Shown here: in pieces, positions 42,250 to 50,869 of the stretch
Layout: every line of letters starts with the position of its first letter
Numbering within the stretch: the first letter of the stretch is position 1
Assembly: GCA_001281695.1 (NCBI GenBank)
Contig: LJIE01000001.1
Span: 2,370,586 to 2,434,585 of the forward strand
Direction of reading: 5' to 3'
DNA: 64,000 nt
From: a bacterium 336/3
Lineage (GTDB): Bacteria > Bacteroidota > Bacteroidia > Cytophagales > Thermonemataceae
Program-made: the position numbers and the translations under genes
The notes under the pieces: generated by a model
The model's database searches: none
Told to the model about the DNA's origin: nothing
The model's input: only the letters and a program-made list of their open reading frames with translations

Positions 42250-44628
42250 ATGAAAGGAAAGTATTTGTTATACACCTTATTATGTTTATGGAGTCATTTT
42301 TCGTGGGGGCAAAAGCTTTCAGGAAATGTTAAAAATAAACAAGGAGAAGCCATTGATTTTGCGAAAGTAAGTATCCTGAATTTATCAAAATCTACATATT
42401 CTGATAAAAATGGAAATTATGAAATAGATATTCCACAAGGAAACTATGAAATTTCTGTTAGTGCAACAGGTTATGCTTCACAAATCAGAAAGATAGAAGC
42501 AAAAGAGTCTGTTACACTTGATTTTGAGTTATCTGAAAATATAGAAGTATTGGATGATATTGTAGTAACTGCTCAAAAAACAGAGCAGAATGCCATTCAA
42601 ACACCTATATCTGTTACCAACCTTTCTGCTAAAAAAATAGAAGATACCAGAACTTGGGGACTTGGAGGACTGACAGCTTTGGTGCCAAACTATACATATC
42701 AAGAGTTAGGAGTTCCATTTCAACAAGTGCAGTCTATTCGTGGTATTCAGGTATTTAGCGAAAATCCTGCTGTATCTACCTATATTGATGATGTCAATAA
42801 CATTGATATTCTTGCCAATGGGTTTGCATTTACAGATGTAGAACGCATAGAAGTATTACGAGGTCCACAAGGTACACTGTTTGGCAGAAATGCAATGGGA
42901 GGAGTGGTCAATATCATTACCAAAAAACCAACCAATCGAACAAGTGGTTTTGCTGAGGTCGGAATGGGAAATTTAGGTTTGCAACGCCATAGTTTAGGTT
43001 TTAAAACACCTATTATCAAAAATAAATTATTTTTTGGAATCAATGGTTTATTTCAAAAACAAAATGGTTACTGGAAAAATGATACAACAGGAACAGGAGC
43101 CATCAATGGCAATGCAAATGGTAAAACTGTTGGAGGAGAGAATAATTTATATGGTAATATATTCTTGAAGTGGATTGCTCATCAGAAACTTGAGTTTACA
43201 CTGAATTTAAAGGGACAGAGAGATTGGAGTAATAATACTGGCTTTTTTGTTTCTCAAACGGATAGAGATTTGGCACTTGCTAATCCTGATAGAATTAATT
43301 TGGCAAGAGTGGGCGAACATGAACGCAACATTTTAAATACATCTTTAGTAGCTAAGTATTTTGGGAATAAGTTCACCCTAACTTCAATTTCGGCTTATCA
43401 AACGATTGGTTTATCATTTAAAGATATCGACTTCCCTGGTTTCTATCATTCATTTTACAAAAGTGCTATTGGCGAAAAACTGCCACCACAACAAGTGTAC
43501 AGTCAGGAATTGAGAATCAATTCAAGCTCTGATAGTAAACTGCAATATACGGCTGGCTTTTATGGCTTTTCTCAAGTAGGATATGAACCTTCAACGAACT
43601 TAGCCTTTGAAAGTCCAATATTTCCTGATACTTATTCAATTTTTAGAAATAAAGCAAATAATTTTGGTATTGCAGGATTTGGTGAATTGAGTTATCAACT
43701 TACTAAAAAGTTAAAAGCTACAGCAGGCTTACGTTATGACTACGAAAAACGTGAAGCTACCTTTAACGGTTTTGGAGATGCAATATTTTCAGGTGGTGTG
43801 TTTACTCAAATTTTACCCGACACAACAGTTAGTGGTAACTATTCTGCAATTTCACCAAAATTTGCTTTGAGTTATGCTGTAAATGAGCGTTCTAACATTT
43901 ATGTAACTTATACTCGTGGTTTTCGTGCAGGTGGTGTAAATGCTCAAAAAGTACCCAACAATGTTCGCCAAACTTTTGACCCTGAATACTCAAATAACTA
44001 CGAAGTGGGTTACAAAACCTCTTTGGCTAATAACAAACTGAGTATTGGAGCCTCTGCATTTTTAATTCAATGGCAAGATTTGCAATTCTTTAATTTGGTA
44101 GCACCTTTTACGTATGCAAGGGAAAATGTAGGTAATGCTCAGTCAGCTGGATTAGAGTTAGAAGTTTCAGTTATACCCGTTAAAGGATTACAAATAGATG
44201 GAAGTTTTGGATTCAACCAAACAGAGTACAAAAGTTTTGATTTGAAACGTGTAAACTTTGGAACAGGTGTGGAAAGTACAACAGCCATAGGTGGTAACAG
44301 CCTTTCTAATGCACCAAGCCATACCATTTTCTTGGGTGCTCAATATGAGTATGCCATTTCTAAGAATTTGAAAGCTGTTGTTCGTGGAGAAGTTCGTAAC
44401 ATTGGAAGCTATTACACTGATATTCAAAACCAAATTAAACAGCCAACTTATACACTTATCAATTCAAGAGTTGGCTTGAATTATGAAAAATATAGTTTAT
44501 TCTTTTGGGGACAAAACCTTAACAATGAAAGGTATTTGGCTTTTGGTAATCCTGATAGTAGTTTTGGTAGAAATGTGAGAACAGCAGCACCAAGAACTTT
44601 TGGATTTACTGCTCAATATAAATTTTAA
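42250..44628 (+). CDS. TonB-dependent outer-membrane receptor
   Basis: A 792-residue receptor: signal peptide (ends FSWGQ), a carboxypeptidase-regulatory-like domain (about 22-100), a plug domain with LGGLTALVPN, QSIRGIQVF and VERIEVLRGPQGTLFGRNAMGGVVNI, then a 22-strand barrel ending YKF. It moves a ligand across the outer membrane using TonB/ExbBD energy. Nothing in the chain names the ligand. Neighbours (MbnP-like lipoprotein, di-heme peroxidase) suggest a metal, probably copper or an iron chelate. The start at 42250 gives a normal signal peptide; an earlier in-frame ATG overlaps the previous gene. Confidence 0.92.
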   Translation: MKGKYLLYTLLCLWSHFSWGQKLSGNVKNKQGEAIDFAKVSILNLSKSTYSDKNGNYEIDIPQGNYEISVSATGYASQIRKIEAKESVTLDFELSENIEVLDDIVVTAQKTEQNAIQTPISVTNLSAKKIEDTRTWGLGGLTALVPNYTYQELGVPFQQVQSIRGIQVFSENPAVSTYIDDVNNIDILANGFAFTDVERIEVLRGPQGTLFGRNAMGGVVNIITKKPTNRTSGFAEVGMGNLGLQRHSLGFKTPIIKNKLFFGINGLFQKQNGYWKNDTTGTGAINGNANGKTVGGENNLYGNIFLKWIAHQKLEFTLNLKGQRDWSNNTGFFVSQTDRDLALANPDRINLARVGEHERNILNTSLVAKYFGNKFTLTSISAYQTIGLSFKDIDFPGFYHSFYKSAIGEKLPPQQVYSQELRINSSSDSKLQYTAGFYGFSQVGYEPSTNLAFESPIFPDTYSIFRNKANNFGIAGFGELSYQLTKKLKATAGLRYDYEKREATFNGFGDAIFSGGVFTQILPDTTVSGNYSAISPKFALSYAVNERSNIYVTYTRGFRAGGVNAQKVPNNVRQTFDPEYSNNYEVGYKTSLANNKLSIGASAFLIQWQDLQFFNLVAPFTYARENVGNAQSAGLELEVSVIPVKGLQIDGSFGFNQTEYKSFDLKRVNFGTGVESTTAIGGNSLSNAPSHTIFLGAQYEYAISKNLKAVVRGEVRNIGSYYTDIQNQIKQPTYTLINSRVGLNYEKYSLFFWGQNLNNERYLAFGNPDSSFGRNVRTAAPRTFGFTAQYKF

Positions 44629-44632
44629 CTAT

Positions 44633-44665
44633 AAAGGAGGTTTGGAGTATTTTAAGCCTCCTTTT
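44633..44665 (+). terminator. terminator after the TonB-dependent receptor
   Basis: The stem AAAGGAGG / CCTCCTTT is followed by T. It is weaker than the others because the T-run is short. Confidence 0.6.
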
Positions 44666-44678
44666 AAACCAAAAAGAT

Positions 44679-45536
44679 ATGTATAAGATATTGATATTAC
44701 TATTGATAGGCGGTTTGTTTGCTTGCCAGAATCAGCCATCTAAAGAAACGAAAAAGATTGCTGAAGAAAAAAGTAATACAACTGAAAAAAACCATGACAC
44801 ATTGGTTCCAAAACACCAACAAGATGAAATGACACTCATTTTAGGAAAACCTAAGAAAAATATTAAAACAGTAGGAATATTGGTATATGATGGTGTCAAT
44901 GAACTTGATTTGATGGGACCTCGCTACATTTTAGGGCAGATAATGGGTGTTAAGATTGATTTAATTGCATTGAAAAAAGGAAATATCAGAACAGTAATGG
45001 GAACAGAAATAGTACCCAACACAACCATAGACTCTGTAAGTCAATTAGATATTTTGGTTATTCCAGGTGGTTTCAAAGGTACAGTACTAGCTACTTATGA
45101 TACCAAATTACACGATTGGATTAGAAAAATTGATAAAAATACAACTTATACGGCTGCTGTGTGTACAGGTGGCTGGATTTTAGGAGCAACAGGACTTCTC
45201 AAAGATAAAAAAGCAACCTCAAACTGGTATCAGGCAGAACAAATGATGACCAAGTATGGAGCTAAATTCGAGTCAAAAAGATTTGTAAATGATGGTAAAT
45301 ACTGGACATCAGCAGGTGTAACGGCTGGAATGGATATGTCTCTGGCAATGCTCAAAGATATTTGGGGCGAAAAATATGCACAAGCAGTAATGTTAGATAT
45401 GGAATACGACCCTATGCCTCCTTTTGAAGGTGGTTCTCCCAAGAAAACACCTAGTGATGTATTAAGTATGATGAATATTATGTATGGAATGGGATTGATG
45501 CCTTTGATAGATAGTTTAGAAAAATTAAAAAAATGA
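44679..45536 (+). CDS. DJ-1/PfpI (isonitrile hydratase-like) lipoprotein
   Basis: A 285-residue protein: a lipoprotein signal (LFAC, Cys16), a Lys/Glu-rich linker and a class I glutamine-amidotransferase-like DJ-1 domain from about residue 60. The nucleophile elbow is Cys162 in AAVCTGGWILGATGLL, and LDLMGP, LDILVIPGG and TSAGVTAGMDM match the AraC-type/isonitrile-hydratase branch. A lipidated, exported DJ-1 protein is unusual. The gene overlaps the next by four bases (ATGA), so the two are translated together. Confidence 0.85.
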   Translation: MYKILILLLIGGLFACQNQPSKETKKIAEEKSNTTEKNHDTLVPKHQQDEMTLILGKPKKNIKTVGILVYDGVNELDLMGPRYILGQIMGVKIDLIALKKGNIRTVMGTEIVPNTTIDSVSQLDILVIPGGFKGTVLATYDTKLHDWIRKIDKNTTYTAAVCTGGWILGATGLLKDKKATSNWYQAEQMMTKYGAKFESKRFVNDGKYWTSAGVTAGMDMSLAMLKDIWGEKYAQAVMLDMEYDPMPPFEGGSPKKTPSDVLSMMNIMYGMGLMPLIDSLEKLKK

Positions 45537-46090
45537 AAAGAATAATTGTATACACAATCATATCATGGACTTTTTGGAGTTGTGATAGGGATGATCATCA
45601 AAAGCATGAGCATCCTAGTACCCAAACAGATACAACTAAAAAGAGTGTTAAAAAAACAGCTATGGCAAACATTGGTCGCAACCATGTTCATATAGAATAT
45701 ACAGCTCCTGCTGTTAGGAATCGTATTGTTTGGGGTGGTTTGGTACCTTTTGGCGAAGTTTGGGTGACAGGAGCACATCAGGCAACATCTTTTACCTTCT
45801 CTGAAGATGTTGTCATTCAAGAAAAAACAATCAAAAAAGGAAAATATGCCTTTTTTACAATTCCTGATAAAAATGAATGGACAATTATATTGAATACTCG
45901 TTGGAAACAACATCTGGCAGATGAATACAATCAAAAAGAAGATATAATCCGCTTCAAAGTAAAACCCCTCGAAAATATTCATACCGAAAGGCTAATATAT
46001 CAGGTTGTGGATGAGGCAGATGGGAAAGGATATGTAGAAATGGCTTGGGAAAAAATAAAAATCAAGTTTCCCATACAAAATAGAAACTAA
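45533..46090 (+). CDS. DUF2911 lipoprotein
   Basis: A 185-residue lipoprotein (FWSC, Cys17) with a His-rich linker (HQKHEHP) and a DUF2911 domain: HIEYTAPAVRNRIVWGGLVPF, EVWVTGAHQAT, FFTIPDKNEWTIILN and WQ-like HL segments. DUF2911 proteins are common in Bacteroidota and lack an assigned activity. The His-rich linker could bind metal. It overlaps the DJ-1 gene by four bases and is nine bases before the peroxidase gene. Confidence 0.85.
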   Translation: MKRIIVYTIISWTFWSCDRDDHQKHEHPSTQTDTTKKSVKKTAMANIGRNHVHIEYTAPAVRNRIVWGGLVPFGEVWVTGAHQATSFTFSEDVVIQEKTIKKGKYAFFTIPDKNEWTIILNTRWKQHLADEYNQKEDIIRFKVKPLENIHTERLIYQVVDEADGKGYVEMAWEKIKIKFPIQNRN

Positions 46091-46099
46091 ACCATTGAA

Positions 46100-47161
46100 A
46101 TGAAGAAGGCTATGAATAAAAACATTCTTTATATTGTCATTGTAGTTGTAATGTTTTCATGTAAATCAAGGGATTTGGAGACACCCATATCATTTCAAAA
46201 TCCATCAAATTTTCCTGAACCACATTACAATTTATCCCGAAACCCGATTACAACAGAGGGGTTTAAACTGGGTAAAATGCTGTTTTTTGATAGTATTTTG
46301 AGTAGAGATGGAACCATTAGTTGTGGGAGTTGTCATATCCCTAGTTCGGCATTTACACAACACGGACACGATTTGAGTCATGGGATAGATGACCAACTTA
46401 CACTTAGAAATGCCCCACCAATTATGAATCTGGCTTGGCAAAAAGAGTTTTTTTGGGATGGAGGTGTATTTGATTTGGATTTATTTGCCCTTGCACCCAT
46501 TGAAGCTCATAATGAAATGGATGAAAGTATTGCCAATGTTTTAAATAAACTCAGAAAGCATTCTAAGTATCCTCAAATGTTTGAAAGAGCTTTTGGTACT
46601 TCTGAAATCACTTTGGATAGATTTTTAAAAGCTTTATCTCAATTTCAACTCATGGCAATTTCTGCCAATTCGAAGTATGATAAGTTTATAAGAAACGAGG
46701 GAGCAACCCTTACAAATGATGAATTATCTGGTTTAGAGCTTTTTAAGGCAAAATGTAGTTCCTGCCATCAGGGAGAGTTGTTTACAGATTTAAGTTATCG
46801 AAATAACGGAATCATACCTCAAAGATTTAAGCTCAATGGTGCTGATACAATTGATACAGGGAGAGAACGTATTACGCTTAACCCAAACGATCAATTTAAG
46901 TTTAAAGTACCAAGCCTGAGAAATGTAGAAATCACACGTCCCTACATGCATAATGGCTCTTTGAGGACATTAGAGCAAGTTTTAGACCATTACCAAACAG
47001 GTGTTAAAGATAATCCGACATTAGACCCCATTTTAAAACAAAATGGCAGATTAGGAATAAATTTGACAGATGATGAGAAGAAAAAAATTATAGCATTCTT
47101 AAAAACACTAACCGATGAAGAATTTCTTAAAAACCCGATTTTATCAGAAGAAAATCCATAA
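46100..47161 (+). CDS. di-heme cytochrome c peroxidase (MauG/MbnH-like) lipoprotein
   Basis: A 353-residue protein with a lipoprotein-like signal (VMFSC, Cys21) and two c-type heme sites, CGSCH (75-79) and CSSCH (219-223). The inter-heme Trp motif LAWQKEFFWDGG is present, as is an axial Met candidate in PYMHNGSL (Met283). Family members reduce peroxide or, as in MauG and MbnH, oxidise Trp or Tyr in partner proteins using a bis-Fe(IV) state. The MbnP-like gene in the same locus makes the second role plausible. The last 47 bases overlap the start of the next gene. Confidence 0.92.
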   Translation: MKKAMNKNILYIVIVVVMFSCKSRDLETPISFQNPSNFPEPHYNLSRNPITTEGFKLGKMLFFDSILSRDGTISCGSCHIPSSAFTQHGHDLSHGIDDQLTLRNAPPIMNLAWQKEFFWDGGVFDLDLFALAPIEAHNEMDESIANVLNKLRKHSKYPQMFERAFGTSEITLDRFLKALSQFQLMAISANSKYDKFIRNEGATLTNDELSGLELFKAKCSSCHQGELFTDLSYRNNGIIPQRFKLNGADTIDTGRERITLNPNDQFKFKVPSLRNVEITRPYMHNGSLRTLEQVLDHYQTGVKDNPTLDPILKQNGRLGINLTDDEKKKIIAFLKTLTDEEFLKNPILSEENP

Positions 47162-48080
47162 AATAACCTTATCCTTATTTATTTGGATGTTTTTTCTAAT
47201 ACCCAATAGCTCTTGGGCATGTGATATTTGTGGTTGTGGTGTTGGAAGCTACTATTTTGGTGTGATGCCTCAATATCATAAACATTTTATGGGCTTGCGT
47301 TATAGAAGTATGTCTTTTGAATCGCATCTAAACTCTCAGTTGCTCAGAACCAAGGAGTATTTTCATACAACAGAGCTCTGGGGCAGATTTTATCCAACAA
47401 ACAAGTTGCAAATCATGGGATTTGTACCATATTCATTTAACAATCAGGTAGATATTAACAATCAATCTAAAAAAATGCAGGGTTTCAATGATATTGTCTT
47501 GATGGCAAGTTATAATATGTTCAATGCTTCTACTATTCAAGATACCATTGTACGAAAATTTAAACATAGTTTGTGGATAGGAGGAGGGGTAAAATTGCCT
47601 ACAGGCAAGTACAATTATGAAGAACAAGATGCAGGGCAGGTAGCCAATCCAAATTTTCAGTTGGGAACAGGCAGTGTGGATATTTTGACAAATCTTTTCT
47701 ATAATGTTCGCTATCAAAACTGGGGTTTTAATCAGGATATTGCCTATAAAATAAATACTAATAATGCTAAAAATTATCGTTTTGGTAATAGAATCAGTGG
47801 AAATAGTAATATTTTTTACATCAGGAAAATAAGCAAAAAACTAAGCCTGATGCCTTATACAGGGATTTATTTTGAGCAATCTGCTTTAGATACTCGAAAC
47901 AATGAAAAAATAAAAGAAACAGGTGGGTATTTGCTCGCTTCTAATATAGGAATGGACGTATATTGGAATCAGAAATTAAATATTGGAGTGAATTACCAAA
48001 TCCCTCTCTCTCAAAATTTAGCTCATGGAGAAATCAAGGCAAATAATAGAGTAGTTTTGCAGGCTTCTTGGCTGTTTTAA
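47115..48080 (+). CDS. outer-membrane barrel protein with N-terminal CxxCxC motif
   Basis: A 321-residue protein with a signal peptide cleaved at SSWA. The mature N-terminus is CDICGCGVGSYYFG (Cys36, Cys39, Cys41), followed by alternating aromatic barrel strands to a final QASWLF. This ending is typical of outer-membrane porins. The cysteines at the very start could be lipidated or hold a metal. The gene overlaps the end of the di-heme protein gene. The only later in-frame ATG gives too short a signal, so this start is kept. I recall such CGCG barrels beside MbnP/MauG genes, but the role is inferred. Confidence 0.75.
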   Translation: MKNFLKTRFYQKKIHKITLSLFIWMFFLIPNSSWACDICGCGVGSYYFGVMPQYHKHFMGLRYRSMSFESHLNSQLLRTKEYFHTTELWGRFYPTNKLQIMGFVPYSFNNQVDINNQSKKMQGFNDIVLMASYNMFNASTIQDTIVRKFKHSLWIGGGVKLPTGKYNYEEQDAGQVANPNFQLGTGSVDILTNLFYNVRYQNWGFNQDIAYKINTNNAKNYRFGNRISGNSNIFYIRKISKKLSLMPYTGIYFEQSALDTRNNEKIKETGGYLLASNIGMDVYWNQKLNIGVNYQIPLSQNLAHGEIKANNRVVLQASWLF

Positions 48081-48243
48081 TGAAATACAAACATAATGAG
48101 TTATTACGTGCTTTTAAATAATATGTAAGCCTATTTTAAAATAAAATATCAATTGGTAAATAAAAAACAGCATTTCATAAAACAAGGGCATAAATAATAC
48201 GTTTAAATAAGTACTATTGCACAATAACTACTACTAAACTAAT

Positions 48244-49113
48244 ATGAACTTAAAAGAACTTATTATTAATTTTGCTCCAACGGGTAATGTTCCAACATCC
48301 AAAAACTCTCCATACATACCCATTAGCCCCAGCCAGATTATTGAAGAAGTGATAGAAGCCTATGAACTGGGCATTACACTTGTTCATTTACATGCCAGAG
48401 AAGAAGACGAAAGTCCAAGTTGTAAAGCAAGTATCTACAGTGTTATTTTAGAGGGTATCCGTAAATACTGTCAAGATATGGTATTGGGAGTGTCTTTAAG
48501 TGGAAGAAACTTCCCTGAAATAGAGAAAAGAACAGAGGTCTTGAGCTTAAAGCCTGATATGGCTTCCTTGACACTCAGTTCACTGAATTTTAAAAATCAG
48601 GCAAGTTTAAATGAACCAGAAACCATCAATATCCTTGCAGAGAAAATACAGGCTTGTGGTGCAACACCCGAACTAGAGTGTTTTGATGCTGGTATGCTCA
48701 ATTATGCACTTTATCTGATTCAGAAAGGAAAAATAAGGCCTCCTTTTTACTTCAATCTCATTACTGGTAATATCTTTGGGATGCCCAATGACATGGCTCA
48801 TATTGGTACTTTCATCAAAGATTTACCAAAAGAATCAGTTTGGGCATTGGGTGGAATAGGAGACTTTCAACTGGCTGCCAATAGTTATGCCATTACAGCA
48901 GGAGGAGGAGTAAGAGTAGGTTTGGAAGATAACATTTGGTATAATGCCAAACGTACTCAGTATGCTACTAATATAGATTTAATCAAACGCATACATACAC
49001 TAGCCGAAATTCATGAAAGACCTATTATGAAACCTGCAACATTTGGAAAAATGGGTTTCTTTAATAAGAACAGGGTTTTTATGAAGAATGATATTTTAAA
49101 AGAGGCTGTATAA
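48244..49113 (+). CDS. beta-keto acid cleavage enzyme (BKACE / Kce-like, DUF849)
   Basis: A 289-residue TIM-barrel protein of the BKACE family. Motifs are TGNVPTSKNSPYIPISPSQI, the zinc ligands His48 and His50 in VHLHARE, ELECFDAGML (about 143-152) and GGGVRVGLEDNIW with Glu228. Known BKACEs condense a beta-keto acid with acetyl-CoA to give acetoacetate and a new acyl-CoA; Kce acts on 3-keto-5-aminohexanoate in lysine fermentation. No other lysine-fermentation genes are nearby, so the substrate is probably different. It is the first of four tightly coupled genes; its stop overlaps the next start by one base. Confidence 0.88.
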   Translation: MNLKELIINFAPTGNVPTSKNSPYIPISPSQIIEEVIEAYELGITLVHLHAREEDESPSCKASIYSVILEGIRKYCQDMVLGVSLSGRNFPEIEKRTEVLSLKPDMASLTLSSLNFKNQASLNEPETINILAEKIQACGATPELECFDAGMLNYALYLIQKGKIRPPFYFNLITGNIFGMPNDMAHIGTFIKDLPKESVWALGGIGDFQLAANSYAITAGGGVRVGLEDNIWYNAKRTQYATNIDLIKRIHTLAEIHERPIMKPATFGKMGFFNKNRVFMKNDILKEAV

Positions 49114-49766
49114 TGATGGATAAAATAGATATTTTAGGGGCTAGTATTGATACATTATCCATGATTTTTGAAATACTAGCCCATCAAATCAATATTCCAC
49201 AGGTCAGAATTGTTCAGAATACTTCACATGCTTTGGATGGAGATTTTCTCCATCCAAAAGTTTCTTATACAAGTGTTCATGTAGAAAATATTGAAAATAG
49301 GCTTTTTGATAAAGTAATTTTAGGTGTTTATCAGGTAAAAACCAAATATGCTGTCTGGAATAGTTTTTTAGAACGATTTCCAAATTTAGAACAGCATTTA
49401 TGTAATATTCTACACCCTCAAAATGCCATTGCCGAAACTGTAAGTCTTGATAAAGGCATACAAATCAATCCGTTTGTGGTGATAGCTCCTTATGCTAAAA
49501 TTGGAAAATGTGTGTCTATCAACAGACAAGTAAGTATTGGACATCATACATCTATCAGTGATTTTAGTACCATTAACCCTGGAGTAAATATCGCAGGGCA
49601 TTGCGAAATAGCCGAAGGTGTTACAGTGGGGATGGGAACAAATATTATAGAAGGAGTAAAAATAGGTAAAAATAGTATAGTTGGTGCGGGTTCACTAGTT
49701 TTAAAAGATATACCCGAAAATGTATTGGCTCTTGGAAGTCCTGCAAAAATTATAAAAGAATTATGA
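49113..49766 (+). CDS. NeuD/PglD-like left-handed beta-helix acyltransferase
   Basis: A 217-residue protein with a short N-terminal nucleotide-type domain (MDKIDILGAS) and a C-terminal left-handed beta-helix of hexapeptide repeats (about 105-210, e.g. VSIGHHTSISDFSTI, VTVGMGTNIIEGVKI), ending LGSPAKIIKEL. This is the shape of sugar O/N-acetyltransferases such as NeuD and PglD. The His in SIGHH fits the PglD catalytic base position. It shares a base with the BKACE stop and overlaps the aminotransferase start by four bases. The acyl donor may be the BKACE product (inference). Confidence 0.85.
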   Translation: MMDKIDILGASIDTLSMIFEILAHQINIPQVRIVQNTSHALDGDFLHPKVSYTSVHVENIENRLFDKVILGVYQVKTKYAVWNSFLERFPNLEQHLCNILHPQNAIAETVSLDKGIQINPFVVIAPYAKIGKCVSINRQVSIGHHTSISDFSTINPGVNIAGHCEIAEGVTVGMGTNIIEGVKIGKNSIVGAGSLVLKDIPENVLALGSPAKIIKEL

Positions 49767-50869
49767 TTTCAGTTTTTGGAAGTAAATTTACAGAAGAAGA
49801 AGCAGAGTCTGTGAAACAGGTTCTGCTTTCGCAGTGGGCAGGTATGGGTAAAAAAGTAGCTGAATTTGAGCAAGAATTGGCTCAAAAAAGGCATTTGCCC
49901 AATATGTTACTGGTCGATTCAGGTTCAAATGCGTTATATCTAGCTATTACGTTACTCAATTTGCCACCAAATTCGGAAATAATTTTGCCCAGTTTTACTT
50001 GGGTGGCATGTGCTCAAGCAGTTCTATTAGCAGGACACACGCCAGTATTCTGTGATGTGGATATACAAACACAAAATGTAACAGTAGAAACCATTTTGCC
50101 ACATATTACGCCTCAGACAAAGGCAATTATGGTGGTGCATTATGCAGGCAAACCAGTAGATATGAATCCTATTTTAGCATTAGGGTTTCCTGTCATAGAA
50201 GATGCAGCCCATGCCATTCATTCCAATTATCATGGAAAAGCATGTGGAACAATAGGAGAAATAGGCGTTTTTAGTTTTGATTCCATTAAAAATCTTGCAA
50301 TGGGTGAGGGTGGAGGAATAACTACCCAAAATGAAGCCTATCTTGCAAGAGCTAAAAAACTGAGATATTGTGGTATTGAAAAATCTGGTTTTCAGCAGTC
50401 ACAAGCTCAACAAAGTCAAAATAAGTGGTGGGAATATCACATTTCGGAAGTGTTTATCAAAATGTTACCCACTGATTTAGAAGCTTCTATAGCTTTGGTT
50501 CAATTGCAAAAAATGGAAAAATACCAAACTATCAGAAAAAATATTTGGGATACTTATCAAAAAGCTTTTGAAAATATAGACTGGATAGCCCGTCCACAAG
50601 ATTCAGAATTACATGAACAGCATTCTTATTTTACGTATTTTATCAGAACACCCTTTAGAAATGAATTAGCACAATATTTATTGGATAAAAAAATTTACAC
50701 AACACTTCGTTACCATCCTTTGCATCTCAATGCTTTGTATCAGAGTACAAAAGTACTTCCTAATAGTGAACAACTCAATGAACAAGGCTTAAACTTACCT
50801 TTGCATCCTAACCTTTCTGAAACAGATGTTTCATACATTATTGATTGTATCACGAAATTTAAAAAATAG
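49763..50869 (+). CDS. DegT/DnrJ/EryC1/StrS-family sugar aminotransferase
   Basis: A 368-residue PLP-dependent aminotransferase. The Schiff-base lysine is Lys176 in SFDSIKNLAMGEGG, and Asp147 in VIEDAAHAIHS fits the cofactor site. Family members put an amino group on keto-sugar nucleotides. No dehydratase or epimerase gene that would make the keto-sugar is in this window. It overlaps the acyltransferase by four bases and the next gene by one base. Confidence 0.92.
   Translation: MISVFGSKFTEEEAESVKQVLLSQWAGMGKKVAEFEQELAQKRHLPNMLLVDSGSNALYLAITLLNLPPNSEIILPSFTWVACAQAVLLAGHTPVFCDVDIQTQNVTVETILPHITPQTKAIMVVHYAGKPVDMNPILALGFPVIEDAAHAIHSNYHGKACGTIGEIGVFSFDSIKNLAMGEGGGITTQNEAYLARAKKLRYCGIEKSGFQQSQAQQSQNKWWEYHISEVFIKMLPTDLEASIALVQLQKMEKYQTIRKNIWDTYQKAFENIDWIARPQDSELHEQHSYFTYFIRTPFRNELAQYLLDKKIYTTLRYHPLHLNALYQSTKVLPNSEQLNEQGLNLPLHPNLSETDVSYIIDCITKFKK

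Noticed and set aside
48205-48243. TACTATTG as promoter of the BKACE cassette
   Set aside because: It has one mismatch in the TTTG part and no -33 element at the right distance, so it was not listed as a feature.
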